NCBI RefSeq assembly: GCF_002154575.1
Contig: NZ_MUBA01000056.1
Span: 1 to 64,000 of the forward strand
Length of the DNA: 64,000 bases
Direction of reading: 5' to 3'
DNA from: Streptomyces bobili
Lineage (GTDB): Bacteria; Actinomycetota; Actinomycetes; Streptomycetales; Streptomycetaceae
In this document: piece after piece, positions 43,047 to 52,395 of the stretch
Layout: every line of letters starts with the position of its first letter
How positions within the stretch are numbered: the stretch's first letter is position 1
Made by a program: the position numbers and the translations under genes
Notes under the pieces: generated by a model
What the model saw: the letters and a program-made list of their open reading frames with translations, nothing else
Database searches by the model: none
What the model was told of the DNA's origin: nothing

Positions 43047-44200
43047 TCAGCGGGGCTGGACCTGTCCAGGCAAGCCGCGGCGGTTGAGCTCGCGGCGGAG
43101 GCCAAGGTTCTCGCAGTGGGCCTGTTCCAGTGCGTCCCGCAGGGCCTGGATCTCCTGGCGGTGCTGCTTCTTCAGCCCCAGCTCGACCGCGCGGGCCATC
43201 TTGGCGCGGATGCGGGTGGCGCCGGCGGGTCCGGCTTCCTTGAACCAGCGCCCGGCCCCGGGGCCGATGCCCACGAACGCGATCTCCGCCTCCGAGCGGG
43301 ACCGCAGCCACGGCTGGTGGATGCTGCGGCCGTCGGGCTGGTCGGAGTGGTGGGCGTCGATGATCTGTGGAACACCCGGGTGGAGAGATCGTGGGCGCCA
43401 AACCTCCGACGGGTCCCCGGAGTTGGTGCGGGCGGTGATGGATAGTTTCTCGCCGGCCGCCCGGCACCACACCTTGTCGCCGGTATAGCCCGGCGGGGTC
43501 GAGTAGCGCACCGCGTTGAAGTTGATGGTGCGCTCCGAGCCGACCATTCTCTCCTCGCCCAGTGCAAGCGCGAGCGGCTCGATGGGCAGGACATGCAGCG
43601 TGGTGCGTTCGACGTCCAGACGGTCGCCGGGTATCTGCCCCGTCGCCCTGTCACGGCGCGAGTTCACCGCATCAACCAGGTCAGGCACGTATTGGTGAGC
43701 TCTGCGAAGGTGTCGTAGGCGGCCAGAAAATTCGCGTTGGTGGGCACCAGGTCGGCCTTCGCGATCCGGACCGTGGCCTCCGCACCACCCTTCGATTCCG
43801 GGTCGTAGGCACGCAACTGACCACCTGGCAGCCGTAGTGCCGGCCCGCGGCGACCATCTGCGGATGCCGCACCGGGATCCCGGCGATGTGCTCGACGGCG
43901 ACCGTCTTCGCATTGTCGGTCAGCACATACGTAGGCGCCCCGCCGATCCGCCGCAGCGTGGTGTCCAGGCAGGCGCCAGCGTGCCCACCGTGCAGTCCCA
44001 GACCGGGATCACCACCCGAAACGGCGACCAGGACAGCCATGCGCAGAACAGCCAGGTCCGACCGCCCTGCGATGCACGGCCCCTCGCCCCAGTCGAACTG
44101 CAGCCACCGGCCCGGCTCGTGAATCCACGGCCGGTACGCCGGCTCGTGGGCACCCCGTGCCCGGACGGTGCGCAGGGACGGTCCAGTCCCGTACACAACG
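43047..44200 (-). pseudogene. IS21-family IstA transposase, frameshifted, chimeric 3' end
   Basis: Starting near 44200 the minus strand gives WIHEPGRWLQFDWGEGP, LRRIGGAPTYVLTDNAKTVA (catalytic Asp region), then RTINFNAVRYSTPPGYTGDKVW and AEIAFVGIGPGAGRWFKEAG, the IstA core and C-terminal domain. A frameshift lies near 43780. The N-terminal HTH is missing. The last ~35 codons (QEIQALRDALEQAHCENL) look like a coiled coil from another transposon protein rather than IstA, so the 3' end has been replaced. Confidence 0.7.
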
Positions 44201-44443
44201 CCTCAAGCGGGGCGGCGGCAGTCGCCGGCCCTCGGCATGAAGCGGCCCGCCAGGTGGAGAAGGCGCCAGCCAGGAAGCAGCCGGCCGAGAAGGCTCCGTT
44301 CACTGGTGGGGCGCGCCCGGCCCAAGACGGTGGCGGCATCGGCTGCGACTGGAGACTTCGTCCAGCGGCCGCCGCGCACAGCTCGCGCGCCGCTGCAAGG
44401 AAGCGTCCGGCGGCCGTCGTAATGCCCCCTGGAAGACGGGATG

Positions 44444-44890
44444 TCAGGGCATGGAGCTGTCCGAGTTCCAAGCGATCATGAGGAAGACAGCGAAGCCGAT
44501 GAAGACGGCGAGGAAGAGCATCGCGGCACCCGTGCTGGCGGCGAGCCTTCCTCGAGCCGGGGCCTTGGCGGTGGCCTGCTGGGGGCGCTCCGGCAGATAG
44601 TGCACGGTGACGAGGTCGCCCTCGATCGTGGTCGACGGCCCGCCCTCCTCGTCGAACCGGATGACGTGCCCGTCACGGGCGGTGAACTCGTAGACGTGGT
44701 GCAGTGTCGTGCGCACCGTGCTGTCACCACCGCCGCTGGTCGTCGTGTACGACCTGACACACCGCGCCTGCGCGGTGTCTCCCCTGGACCAGGCGGCACT
44801 GACCTGGCGGGACCGGCGCAGCAGGACGACGGCCGCGTATACCGCAAGGGCGATGAGGAGGACGGGTACGACGTTGAACAGGGCTTCCAC
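44444..44890 (-). CDS. DUF3592-type membrane protein
   Basis: A 148-residue protein with an N-terminal hydrophobic helix (ALFNVVPVLLIALAVYAAVV), an extracytoplasmic beta domain containing HHVYEFTARDGHVIRFDEEGG and GDLVTVHYLPERPQQA (the DUF3592 signature), and a C-terminal hydrophobic helix. GTG 44890 follows GGAGG by five bases; in-frame codons upstream look non-coding. Function unknown in the family. Confidence 0.75.
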   Translation of the reverse strand: MEALFNVVPVLLIALAVYAAVVLLRRSRQVSAAWSRGDTAQARCVRSYTTTSGGGDSTVRTTLHHVYEFTARDGHVIRFDEEGGPSTTIEGDLVTVHYLPERPQQATAKAPARGRLAASTGAAMLFLAVFIGFAVFLMIAWNSDSSMP

Positions 44891-45028
44891 GGGATCCTCC
44901 AGGAGACGTCCGTCGACCCGGACCAGCCAGACCCGCGGACCGTCGGCGATGCGTCCTTGCGGCACGGCTGTGGTCCGGTCGCCGGGATTTTTGGTCGTGT
45001 GTTCCGGTCGGCACGCAAGGCACACCCG

Positions 45029-45934
45029 CTACCAGGGCCCGCAGCAGTCAGATGACGCAGCGTAACCAGAACCATTCACGGCGACGAGCAGGCGCGCACG
45101 GCCGGTTCGCCGCCGGCCGGCCGGCCGGTCATGGACCGCCGCCACGTACGTTTCAAGGACTGGAGGAAGGTTCGCGGCCGTGTGCGCTTCCGCAATGCTG
45201 AACACAGTGCCGCAAGCCGGACACTCCGCACAGCCGAAGACGTGTCTGATCCCCTCGGCGAGCCTGTGCTGCCCGTCCCGGCCGGCTGTGGCGTGCATCC
45301 ATCGGCCCGGGTCACGAAGCTCCTCGGCCGGGGCGGGCCGTAGCGTCCGCCGCTCGACGTCGCCCCGATCCCAGTCCCGCATGGCCGAGTAGCAGCCGTA
45401 GTCGCCTACCGCGATGGTGACCTCCGCTTCGCAGCGGGGGCATGACACGGCATAGAAGTCGTCGTCGAAGTCCCCCAGGGAGGCACTCCAGTGGTGGTGT
45501 CCCGCAAGGGCGAGCAGATCACCGAAGAGCCGGTTGTAGTCGGCCGGACGGGTCCGCAGCCTCTGGTCGACAAGTTGCCGCAGCCGGGCGACCTCGTTGG
45601 AACAGCTCGCGAGCAGCGCTTCAGCGTCAGGGTGCCGCAACGTGCCACGCACGATGGCGCCGGCCAGTTCGAGCGCCTGGGCGGACGTGGGAGCCAGGGC
45701 TGCCAAGCGCGGGAGAGCAGCGAAGCTCGCCGCGGAGACCGTCTCACCGTGAAGGCAGAGACGGTCCCACAGCTCTTCCCACGCCTCAGGAGCTTCCTCT
45801 CGCTCCACCCGGTCCAGGAGCAGTGGCACCCGCCCAACCGCCCCGTGAGCATCAACCACCCGCGTCCAGTCCGTCACCAGAGCATTCAACTGTTCCTCCC
45901 GTCCCGCCGCCGGCCTGAAGGGTGACAAGACCAC
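45029..45934 (-). CDS. Hypothetical protein with zinc-ribbon cysteines
   Basis: A 301-residue protein. The N-terminal two thirds are helical and HEAT-like (AWEELWDRLCLHGETVSAAS, ALPRLAALAPTSAQALELA). The C-terminal part has two cysteine pairs, SCPRCEAEVTIAVGD and GCAECPACGTVFS, forming a likely zinc site. Many Streptomyces and polymorphic-toxin loci carry similar HEAT-like hypotheticals, but I cannot name a family. It runs in the same direction as the DUF3592 gene, which follows about 140 bases downstream. Confidence 0.7.
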   Translation of the reverse strand: MVLSPFRPAAGREEQLNALVTDWTRVVDAHGAVGRVPLLLDRVEREEAPEAWEELWDRLCLHGETVSAASFAALPRLAALAPTSAQALELAGAIVRGTLRHPDAEALLASCSNEVARLRQLVDQRLRTRPADYNRLFGDLLALAGHHHWSASLGDFDDDFYAVSCPRCEAEVTIAVGDYGCYSAMRDWDRGDVERRTLRPAPAEELRDPGRWMHATAGRDGQHRLAEGIRHVFGCAECPACGTVFSIAEAHTAANLPPVLETYVAAVHDRPAGRRRTGRARLLVAVNGSGYAASSDCCGPW

Positions 45935-45964
45935 AAGGATTCCCAGCCATCGCAGGACAGCCCC

Positions 45965-46618
45965 TCAGCCCGCAGACCGGTGTGGGTTCGGCGTGCCGTC
46001 ATCGCTCATGTGCGCCCGCTGCCAGATCTCGTTCCAGCCGTAGGTGACCTGCGGCACGAGCCGGTGCCGGTGCCCGCACGGACACGGCACCGGCGCCCAC
46101 GCGCACCCACGGCACAGCCCGACCCAGCTGTGCCCGGTCGAGATCGGTTCCAGCGGTCTGGCGTCCCCGCAGGCTGGGCAGCCAGGGAGATCGGCGCCGT
46201 CCAGAATCGCGTTCTGTCGCCGGACGTACTCGGGCAGCCGCAGCGGCGGATGGCGAAACGGGTCTTCGTACCAGGCGCGGTCCTGGCCCTCCCACCAGCT
46301 CCGCAGCCACCACGGTCGCGGGTTCGCCACAGCCCGCCGCCCAGCCCGCTTCTCGGCCCGGCGCCGCGCGGCGTACTCCTGCGTCCGCGCGAGCCACAGC
46401 ACCCTCGCCTCATGGAGTTCCTCCACCGCCCGCACCAGCGCGTCCGGATCGGCCTCCAGCCGCCGTGGGATCGCGGCGCTGAGGGTGAGGTGGTGGTACG
46501 TCGCCCGGAAACCATATGGCGCGAAGAGGGTGATGCAGGTCCGCAGCGCGTTGTGCCGTCGGCGGAGAGGGAGGCGGGCGTCGTGCACGCGCGCTCGGTG
46601 GGTCAGGAAACTGGTCAT
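45965..46618 (-). CDS. Hypothetical protein with paired CxxC motifs
   Basis: A 217-residue basic protein. The first half is helical (AVEELHEARVLWLARTQEYA). The second half has CPACGDARPLEPISTGHSW and CRGCAWAPVPCPCGHRH, two CxxC/CxC sets suggesting zinc ribbons. No family recognised; plasmid- and mobile-element-associated Streptomyces proteins often look like this. The ATG at 46618 overlaps the end of a short upstream frame (stop at 46615-46617), hinting at translational coupling. Confidence 0.65.
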   Translation of the reverse strand: MTSFLTHRARVHDARLPLRRRHNALRTCITLFAPYGFRATYHHLTLSAAIPRRLEADPDALVRAVEELHEARVLWLARTQEYAARRRAEKRAGRRAVANPRPWWLRSWWEGQDRAWYEDPFRHPPLRLPEYVRRQNAILDGADLPGCPACGDARPLEPISTGHSWVGLCRGCAWAPVPCPCGHRHRLVPQVTYGWNEIWQRAHMSDDGTPNPHRSAG

Positions 46619-46992
46619 CGTGCAGGCCTCAGGTCCAGCGCCCGTGCCAGGGCGACGGTGACGACGGCGGCGTGTGTCGACAGGTGATGTTCGGCCCAGG
46701 TTCCCACGCCACAGCACAGGGCCGGCCCGCTTGAGTCCTCTGGCGGTCCATCAGGGTCTCCCGCACAAGGGCCCGTTGCTGCGCGGGACGACTCCGCGAC
46801 GGACACCTCCCCGAGGCGGCACAGGCTCGGCGTTCTGCTGGGCTCGGGCAGGCTGTCGTCCTGGCAGCGGTTCGCGATGGTCCTGACGGTCTTCGAGTTC
46901 GGATGGTTGAAAACGACCTGGTCAAACGCTGTATCAAGCAGCGTACGAGTCGCGTCGGAGTCACACCGGCGGGATGATTGCAGTTGTGGCAC
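46615..46992 (-). CDS. Possible small upstream gene (uncertain)
   Basis: An open frame whose end, STHAAVVTVALARALDLRPA, reads like protein and whose stop overlaps the next ATG. The N-terminal half has no recognisable features and no clear start; a shorter start within the frame is likely. Listed with low confidence as a possible coupled gene. Confidence 0.3.
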   Translation of the reverse strand: MPQLQSSRRCDSDATRTLLDTAFDQVVFNHPNSKTVRTIANRCQDDSLPEPSRTPSLCRLGEVSVAESSRAATGPCAGDPDGPPEDSSGPALCCGVGTWAEHHLSTHAAVVTVALARALDLRPAR

Positions 46993-47034
46993 GACGTACC
47001 GAACACACCGCTCAGGTGAGGGAGGACGGTATAC

Positions 47035-47541
47035 ATGAAGAACCTTTCAGCCACCAGACTGCGCACCACCATGACGGTCACGGCAGCCGGCGGGCTTCTC
47101 GTAGCAGGCCTCACGGCCGCCCCCGGTGCTGGTGCGAGTGAGGCGACCGCACAGGTTCGGAGCAGCGTCAAGGGGCCGTATACGCCGTGCTACACGGACG
47201 GCGAGACCTACAACAAAGGCACCCCCGTAGGGAGCGCTCCACTGAAGTGGAAGTACTCCACGACCCCCTACGCCGGCGCGCGATACGACCGCTGCAAGAA
47301 CACGGTCACCCTCTACTACGGTGGTTACAAGGCGCCCTCCTGGTACAAGGTCAAGTGGACGCTCTCACCTGCGGGCGAGACCCATAGGTACAACGACTAC
47401 GCGGCCGGCTCGCGCAAGCTCGTGCTGACCGCCACGCATGCCCAGGGCCAATACACCACCTACACAATTCAGGTGCGAGCGTGCAGCGGGACTCTGTGCA
47501 CTGCGTGGTCCCCCATCGTCTACCTCTCGTACCACCCCTGA
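47035..47541 (+). CDS. Small secreted protein, unknown family
   Basis: A 168-residue exported protein. The signal peptide has a basic start, a hydrophobic core (TAAGGLLVAGLTAAPG) and a likely cleavage after GAGAS. The mature part is rich in Tyr, Lys and Thr, with four cysteines (TPCYTDG, YDRCKNTV, VRACSGTLCTAW) that could form two disulfides, and looks like a beta-sandwich. GAGG lies about nine bases before ATG 47035. No family recognised; monocistronic. Confidence 0.7.
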   Translation: MKNLSATRLRTTMTVTAAGGLLVAGLTAAPGAGASEATAQVRSSVKGPYTPCYTDGETYNKGTPVGSAPLKWKYSTTPYAGARYDRCKNTVTLYYGGYKAPSWYKVKWTLSPAGETHRYNDYAAGSRKLVLTATHAQGQYTTYTIQVRACSGTLCTAWSPIVYLSYHP

Positions 47542-47737
47542 CAGGTCATTCGGCCCTACGCCCTCGCGGGCGCCCTGGGCCGACGACGGCGCCCGCCCGC
47601 TCTTCGCCCCGAGGCAGTGCTGTCCGTGAGCGTGGTGTGAGCAACGGCGGCCATGGCCAGGCCCTCGGCTCTGCCAGCCGTCGCTGACCATGTACGGGAT
47701 TTGAGACCGCGATCAGCCCGTGGCAGGCTCATGGCGC

Positions 47738-48322
47738 ATGATCGATGAATTCGCGAAAGACAACCTGCACCGGAGACTGCGGCGGGACCGCGAGGCGCTG
47801 CTCTGGAAACTCGACGGCTTGTCCGAATACGACGTCCGCCGACCTTTGACAGCGACCGGGACCAACCTCCTCGGCCTGGTCAAACACGTCGCCACCGTCG
47901 AGGCCAGGTACTTCGGCGAGGTCTTCGACCGCCCTTCTCCGGAACCGCTGCCCCGGTGGCAGGACTCCAACGGCAGCGATCAATGGGCGGCCGAGGGCGA
48001 GACCCGCGGTCAGATCATCGCCTTCTACCGGCGCACGTGGGAACACTCGGACGCGACGATCAACGAGCTTCCCCTCGACGCCCCCGGTCACGTGCCGTGG
48101 TGGCCGGAGCCTTCTCCCAACACGAACCTGTTCGCCGTCATGGTCCATGTCCTCGGCGAGTCCATCCGGCATGCCGGGCACGCCGACATCCTGCGCGAGG
48201 GCCTCGACGGCCGGACCGGGGTGCGCGCCGAACACGAGCAGCAGATCGACGAGGAAGCCCGCGCCGCCTACCGCGCGAAGATCGAGCAGGCCGCCAGGTC
48301 GGCCGCACCGATCACGGCTTAG
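47738..48322 (+). CDS. DinB/DUF664 family protein
   Basis: A 194-residue four-helix DinB-like protein. The putative metal-binding histidines are in LGLVKHVATVEARYFG and in VLGESIRHAGHADILREG, matching the DUF664/DinB_2 family. Members are thiol-dependent (mycothiol or bacillithiol) transferases or hydrolases, so a mycothiol-dependent detoxification role is plausible in an actinomycete. ATG 47738 is the natural domain start; the ribosome binding site is weak. Confidence 0.85.
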   Translation: MIDEFAKDNLHRRLRRDREALLWKLDGLSEYDVRRPLTATGTNLLGLVKHVATVEARYFGEVFDRPSPEPLPRWQDSNGSDQWAAEGETRGQIIAFYRRTWEHSDATINELPLDAPGHVPWWPEPSPNTNLFAVMVHVLGESIRHAGHADILREGLDGRTGVRAEHEQQIDEEARAAYRAKIEQAARSAAPITA

Positions 48323-48820
48323 TTGGGTGCACCAGGCAGCCTGACATCAGCTTTCCCTGCCGGCGCTTGCCTACCGTCTTGCCAGTGAAGGCGCAGCGTT
48401 GCTGTGGCAGGGCGTTGCTGTGACCGGGCGGCTTCCTCAACGCACGGCAGCGACTGCGCGCGATGAGCCGCCGTACCGACCGGAAACCTCTCCGCGCCGG
48501 CGACAGCCCCGCCGAGTCGTTCCCTCTGCACCGCTTGGCTCGCAGCCGTCGGGCTCGCGTGCTGAATTGGCTCCTTGTGCTGCGGGGATTCCCTCCCGGC
48601 CGACCTCTGCTGTCGAGCAAGGCGTCTACGCGCCCGACCAGCGCCGTGCTTCACGGCTTCCTGAACGCGGCCGGCTTCCCCTCTCGAACCCGGCGGTGAA
48701 AGGTGGCTCATCTGGCGGCGCGGGCCTTGCCGGGTCGATCAGCAGGGAGCCTCGCACGGGTCGTCGTACGGGGCCTCCAACGCGAACGCGTAGTCGGTAG
48801 GGGCCTGTTCGGCCTCCTCT
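48323..48820. other. Intergenic region, no gene seen
   Basis: About 500 bases with only short or Arg-rich open frames. Nothing was recognised. It separates two convergent genes, DinB and the DMT transporter. Confidence 0.4.
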
Positions 48821-49726
48821 TCAGCCGGTGGGAGTCAGTTCCGGCGCCTGCTGCGGCTGCTCCTCCATGTGCGCCGCAGGCCCGCCGAACCATGCCACCG
48901 CGACTGCGCCTGCCACCGCCAGGACGAAGCCGAGCACCGCCATCCAGGCGAGGCCAGCCCGTGAGGCGTCGCCGAGCCACAGCACGCCGATCGCGCCGGG
49001 CAATACGGTCTCGCCGACGACCAGGGCCGCCGTGGCCCCGTTGACCGAACCGATCTGCAAGGCGACGGTGTGCAGGTACATCCCACCTACACCGGCCGTC
49101 ACGATCGCGTACAAGGCGGGATCCGTCAGCATGGCGGCCGGATCGAAGGGGGTGACGCCGTTCAGGACGCGGACGCCCACGCCGAGCGCACCGAAACCGA
49201 GTCCGGACAGCAGTCCGGCAAGAATCGCGGCGCGGGGACCGAGGAGACGTACCGCGAGCGTGCCGCCCGCCATCAGAGCAAGCGAGATCGCCAGGAGCCA
49301 CCAGTGCGTGGCGATCGGGACGCCGTGTCCACTGCCCTCCTCCCCCGCCGCCGTCGCGAGCAGAACGAGCGCCCCGCAGACCACGCCGATGGACGTCCAC
49401 TCGGCGCGAGTCAGCCGGATACGCAGGAGCCTCACGCTCAGCACCGCGGTGACGACCAGATTGGCGCTGATCACGGCTTGAGAAAGGAACAGGGGCAGTA
49501 GCCGAGCAGCCAGTGCGCCCAGTGCGAAGCCCACGAAGTCCAGGATCGTACCGACGATGAATTCCCAGGTCATCGCGGCCTTCGCGGTGGAGGAGAGGCT
49601 GGGTCCCCCGAACTCGGTGGTGGCCGCACCACTGCGCGCGGACCTGCGGGACCCGACGGCTTGCAGGACCGAGCCTGTGCCGTAACAGACGGATGCCGCA
49701 ACGGCGGTCAGCAAGCCGATCAACAC
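48821..49726 (-). CDS. EamA-like DMT family transporter
   Basis: A 301-residue membrane protein with about nine to ten helices. It belongs to the drug/metabolite transporter superfamily in the actinobacterial EamA-like group: the start GLLTAVAASVCYGTGSVLQA, the mid SQAVISANLVVTAVLSV, and GATAALVVGETVLPGAIGVL late in the chain. GTG 49726 follows GGAG by seven bases, and codons upstream lack a site. The short C-terminal tail is Gln/Pro-rich. Substrate unknown. Confidence 0.85.
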   Translation of the reverse strand: MLIGLLTAVAASVCYGTGSVLQAVGSRRSARSGAATTEFGGPSLSSTAKAAMTWEFIVGTILDFVGFALGALAARLLPLFLSQAVISANLVVTAVLSVRLLRIRLTRAEWTSIGVVCGALVLLATAAGEEGSGHGVPIATHWWLLAISLALMAGGTLAVRLLGPRAAILAGLLSGLGFGALGVGVRVLNGVTPFDPAAMLTDPALYAIVTAGVGGMYLHTVALQIGSVNGATAALVVGETVLPGAIGVLWLGDASRAGLAWMAVLGFVLAVAGAVAVAWFGGPAAHMEEQPQQAPELTPTG

Positions 49727-50105
49727 TTTTCGCTCCGTTCCTGATGGGCACCGACTCAGCGCCATCTCGGTTGACGAGACGGGTTATGGCCATGGAGCGT
49801 TGCCTCGCCGTCACCTTCGCCGCCCGCTCGTTCCGTGACCGGGGCGGCGGCGCGACGGAGGACGTCATGCAGGTCGGCACGGTCAGCGTCTGATCAAGGC
49901 AACGTGGCCGTCGCCGACCGAATCGTGGTCCGGGACGAGGGCCGGGTCGAGCTGGACGGCACAGGAAGGAATGGGCAGGCAAGGGCAGGCGCATTCGCCC
50001 AGCTCACCCCGAAGTCAGGGCGCTGAGGTGCCGCGTGCTTCCGCCGCAGCTCGGCCCTACAGTGATCACCGGTTCAGTGACCCGAACGTCTTGAAGGAGT
50101 GCGGC

Positions 50106-51083
50106 ATGGGGGATGCCAGGGTGGCCGGTACGGCGGCGGAAGGGCTTGAGGGGTACCGGAGAGAGCTGACCGGGTACTGCTACCGGATGTTGGGGTCGTA
50201 CGCCGAGGCCGAGGACGCCGTGCAGGAGACGCTGGTCCGGGCCTGGCGGAGCATCGACCGCTTCGAGGGCCGGTCGGCGCTGCGGTCGTGGGTGTACCGC
50301 ATCGCGACCAATGTCTGTCTGGACGCGCTGGCCTCGGCCAAGCGGCGGGCGCTGCCGATGGACCTGTCCGGCCCGAGCGAGGGCGCCGCAGTGCCGGCAC
50401 CCCCGCAGGATGCCGCCGCGTGGGTGGGGCCCTGCCCTGGCGGCGATCCGGAGGCAGCCGCGGCGACGGGCGATTCGGTGCGGCTGGCGTTCATCGCCGC
50501 CCTTCAGCACCTGCCGCCCAGACAGCGGGCCACGCTGATCCTGCGGGACGTCCTGGGCTTCTCGGCACGCGAGGTCGCCGACCTTCACGGCTCCACCGTC
50601 GCCTCGGCCAACAGTGCCCTGCAGCGGGCCCGGACGACGCTGGCCGCCCGCCGCCAGGTGACGGGCGGGCCGGGCGACGACAGCCTCCGCCGGGTGCTGG
50701 CCGAGCGGTACGCCGCGGCCTTCTCCCGTTACGACATGGAGGAACTGAACATGCTCCTCCACGTCGATGCCACGCTGTGCCTGCCCCCGTACGCGAAATG
50801 GATGCGCGGCGTACCCGACATCCAGGCGTGGCTCACCGGCCCCGCGATCGGCTGCCTCGGCTCACGCCTGATCCCGACCACGGCGAACGGCTCCCCCGCC
50901 TTCGGCCAGTACCGTCCCCTCCCCGACGGCACCGGCTACGTGCCGTGGGCCCTACAGGTCGTCGAATTCTCCGGCGACCGGATCACCGGCATCACGGCAT
51001 TCCGTGACACCGAACGCCTCTTCCCGCTGTTCAGCCTGCCGGACCGCCTGGCCGCGGACGCCCCCACCGGCGCTCGTGCCTGA
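50106..51083 (+). CDS. ECF sigma factor, SigX5/SigG-type with SnoaL-like C-terminus
   Basis: A 325-residue sigma factor. Sigma-2 (about 15-80) includes LTGYCYRMLGSYAEAEDAVQ and SALRSWVYRIATNVCLDAL. Sigma-4 (about 135-190) includes LPPRQRATLILRDVLGFSAREVA. A SnoaL-like domain fills the C-terminus (MEELNMLLHVDATLCLPPYA, YVPWALQVVEFSGDRITG). This is the SigX5/SigG architecture, where the C-terminal domain tunes activity and no anti-sigma gene is needed. AAGGAG precedes ATG 50106 by six bases. No target promoter is recognised. Confidence 0.9.
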   Translation: MGDARVAGTAAEGLEGYRRELTGYCYRMLGSYAEAEDAVQETLVRAWRSIDRFEGRSALRSWVYRIATNVCLDALASAKRRALPMDLSGPSEGAAVPAPPQDAAAWVGPCPGGDPEAAAATGDSVRLAFIAALQHLPPRQRATLILRDVLGFSAREVADLHGSTVASANSALQRARTTLAARRQVTGGPGDDSLRRVLAERYAAAFSRYDMEELNMLLHVDATLCLPPYAKWMRGVPDIQAWLTGPAIGCLGSRLIPTTANGSPAFGQYRPLPDGTGYVPWALQVVEFSGDRITGITAFRDTERLFPLFSLPDRLAADAPTGARA

Positions 51084-51203
51084 CCACGTGCTGCCGGTGC
51101 CCTCGACTCGGGTATGGGCGACGGGAGCGGGCGCGGCCAGCTCCTGGCGATGACGGTGGAGCGCGGCGGGCAGCAGTCCGAAGGACTCAGTGATCCGCTA
51201 GTG

Positions 51204-51251
51204 ATTGATACGTCAACAGTCAACTTTCGGCGCAGTTGTTGATGCATCAAC
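51204..51251. promoter_or_regulatory. Two MarR-like operator sites at the end of the LLM gene
   Basis: ATTGATACGTCAAC (51204-51217, imperfect) and GTTGATGCATCAAC (51238-51251, a perfect 14-base palindrome). Both resemble the site before the LLM start (52382-52395). The second spans the LLM stop codon. Confidence 0.6.
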
Positions 51252-52362
51252 CTGGGCTGGCCGCCTGCTCCTGCGCGAGGCCTGTGCCGGTGCCGCGAGC
51301 GGAAAGCAGCGAGACATGGGTGGGGGCGTTGGGCACCTGGGCCGGCCTGTTCTTGGCGAACTCCTTCCGCAGGACGGGCACGACCTCCTCTCCGAGCATG
51401 TCGATCTGCTCCAGCACCACGGTGAGCGGGACTCCGCCGCCGTCCACCAGGAACAGCTGGCGCTGGTAGTCACCGGCGTACTCGCGGAAGGACAGCGTCT
51501 TCTCGATGACTTGCTCCGGGGTACCGACGGCCAGCGGGGTCTGCTCCATGTACTCCTCCATGGACATCCCGCCGCCCATCACCGGTGAGCTGTCGAAGAC
51601 GGGGCGGAACTCACGGAGGGCGTCCTGGGAGTTGCGGCGCATGTAGACATGGCCGCCCAGGCCGACGATCGCCTGCTCGGCGCTGCCGTGACCGTAGTGT
51701 GCGTACCTCTCCCGGTACAGGTCGATCATCTTCCTGGTGTGCTCCTTCGGCCAGAAGATGTTGTTGTGGAAGAAGCCGTCGCCGTAGAACGCGGCCTGCT
51801 CGGCGATCTCCGGGGAGCGTATGGAGCCGTGCCAGACGAACGGCGGTACGCCGTCCAGCGGACGCGGGGTGGAGGTGAACCCCTGCAACGGCGTGCGGAA
51901 CTTCCCCTCCCAGTTCACGACGTCCTCGCGCCACAGCCGGTGCAGCAGGGCGTAGTTCTCGACGGCGAGGCCGATCCCGTCACGGATGTCCTGGCCGAAC
52001 CACGGATAGACCGGACCGGTGTTGCCGCGGCCCATCATCAGGTCCACGCGGCCGTCGGCCAGGTGCTGGAGCATCGCGTAGTCCTCGGCGATCTTCACCG
52101 GGTCGTTGGTGGTGATCAGCGTGGTCGAGGTGGACAGGATGATGCGCTCGGTGCGGGCCGCGATCCAGCCCAGCATCGTGGTCGGGGACGACGGCACGAA
52201 CGGCCGGTTGTGGTGCTCGCCGGTGGCGAAGACGTCCAGGCCGACCTCCTCGGCCTTCTGCGCGATGGCGACCATCGCCTTGATCCGCTCGTGCTCGGTC
52301 GGCGTACGGCCCGTGGCCGGGTCCATGGCGACATCACCGACGGTGAAGATGCCGAACTGCAT
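51247..52362 (-). CDS. LLM-class flavin-dependent monooxygenase
   Basis: A 371-residue (beta/alpha)8 enzyme of the bacterial luciferase-like family, which uses reduced FMN and O2. It shows the opening QFGIFTVGD, GLDVFATGEHHNRPFVPSSP, the GRVDLMMGRGNTGPVYPWFG loop and a C-terminal helix EEYMEQTPLAVGTPEQVIE. ATG 52362 follows AAAGG. The site at 52382-52395 lies just before it, and a MarR gene follows upstream in the same orientation, so repression by that MarR protein is likely. Substrate unknown. Confidence 0.9.
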   Translation of the reverse strand: MQFGIFTVGDVAMDPATGRTPTEHERIKAMVAIAQKAEEVGLDVFATGEHHNRPFVPSSPTTMLGWIAARTERIILSTSTTLITTNDPVKIAEDYAMLQHLADGRVDLMMGRGNTGPVYPWFGQDIRDGIGLAVENYALLHRLWREDVVNWEGKFRTPLQGFTSTPRPLDGVPPFVWHGSIRSPEIAEQAAFYGDGFFHNNIFWPKEHTRKMIDLYRERYAHYGHGSAEQAIVGLGGHVYMRRNSQDALREFRPVFDSSPVMGGGMSMEEYMEQTPLAVGTPEQVIEKTLSFREYAGDYQRQLFLVDGGGVPLTVVLEQIDMLGEEVVPVLRKEFAKNRPAQVPNAPTHVSLLSARGTGTGLAQEQAASPG

Positions 52363-52381
52363 CGTGATCAGCCTTTCTGGA

Positions 52382-52395
52382 GTTGATACATCAAC
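52382..52395. promoter_or_regulatory. MarR-like operator upstream of LLM monooxygenase
   Basis: GTTGAT-AC-ATCAAC, perfect 6-bp arms, 20 bases before the LLM start codon. Confidence 0.7.

Noticed and set aside
46629-47171. A 180-codon minus-strand open frame overlapping the secreted protein start
   Set aside because: No family resemblance, covers the promoter and signal peptide of the 47035 gene, and composition is not coding-like.
48399-48800. Arg/Pro-rich open frames between DinB and the DMT transporter
   Set aside because: No binding site, no conserved-looking segments; typical of non-coding high-GC DNA.
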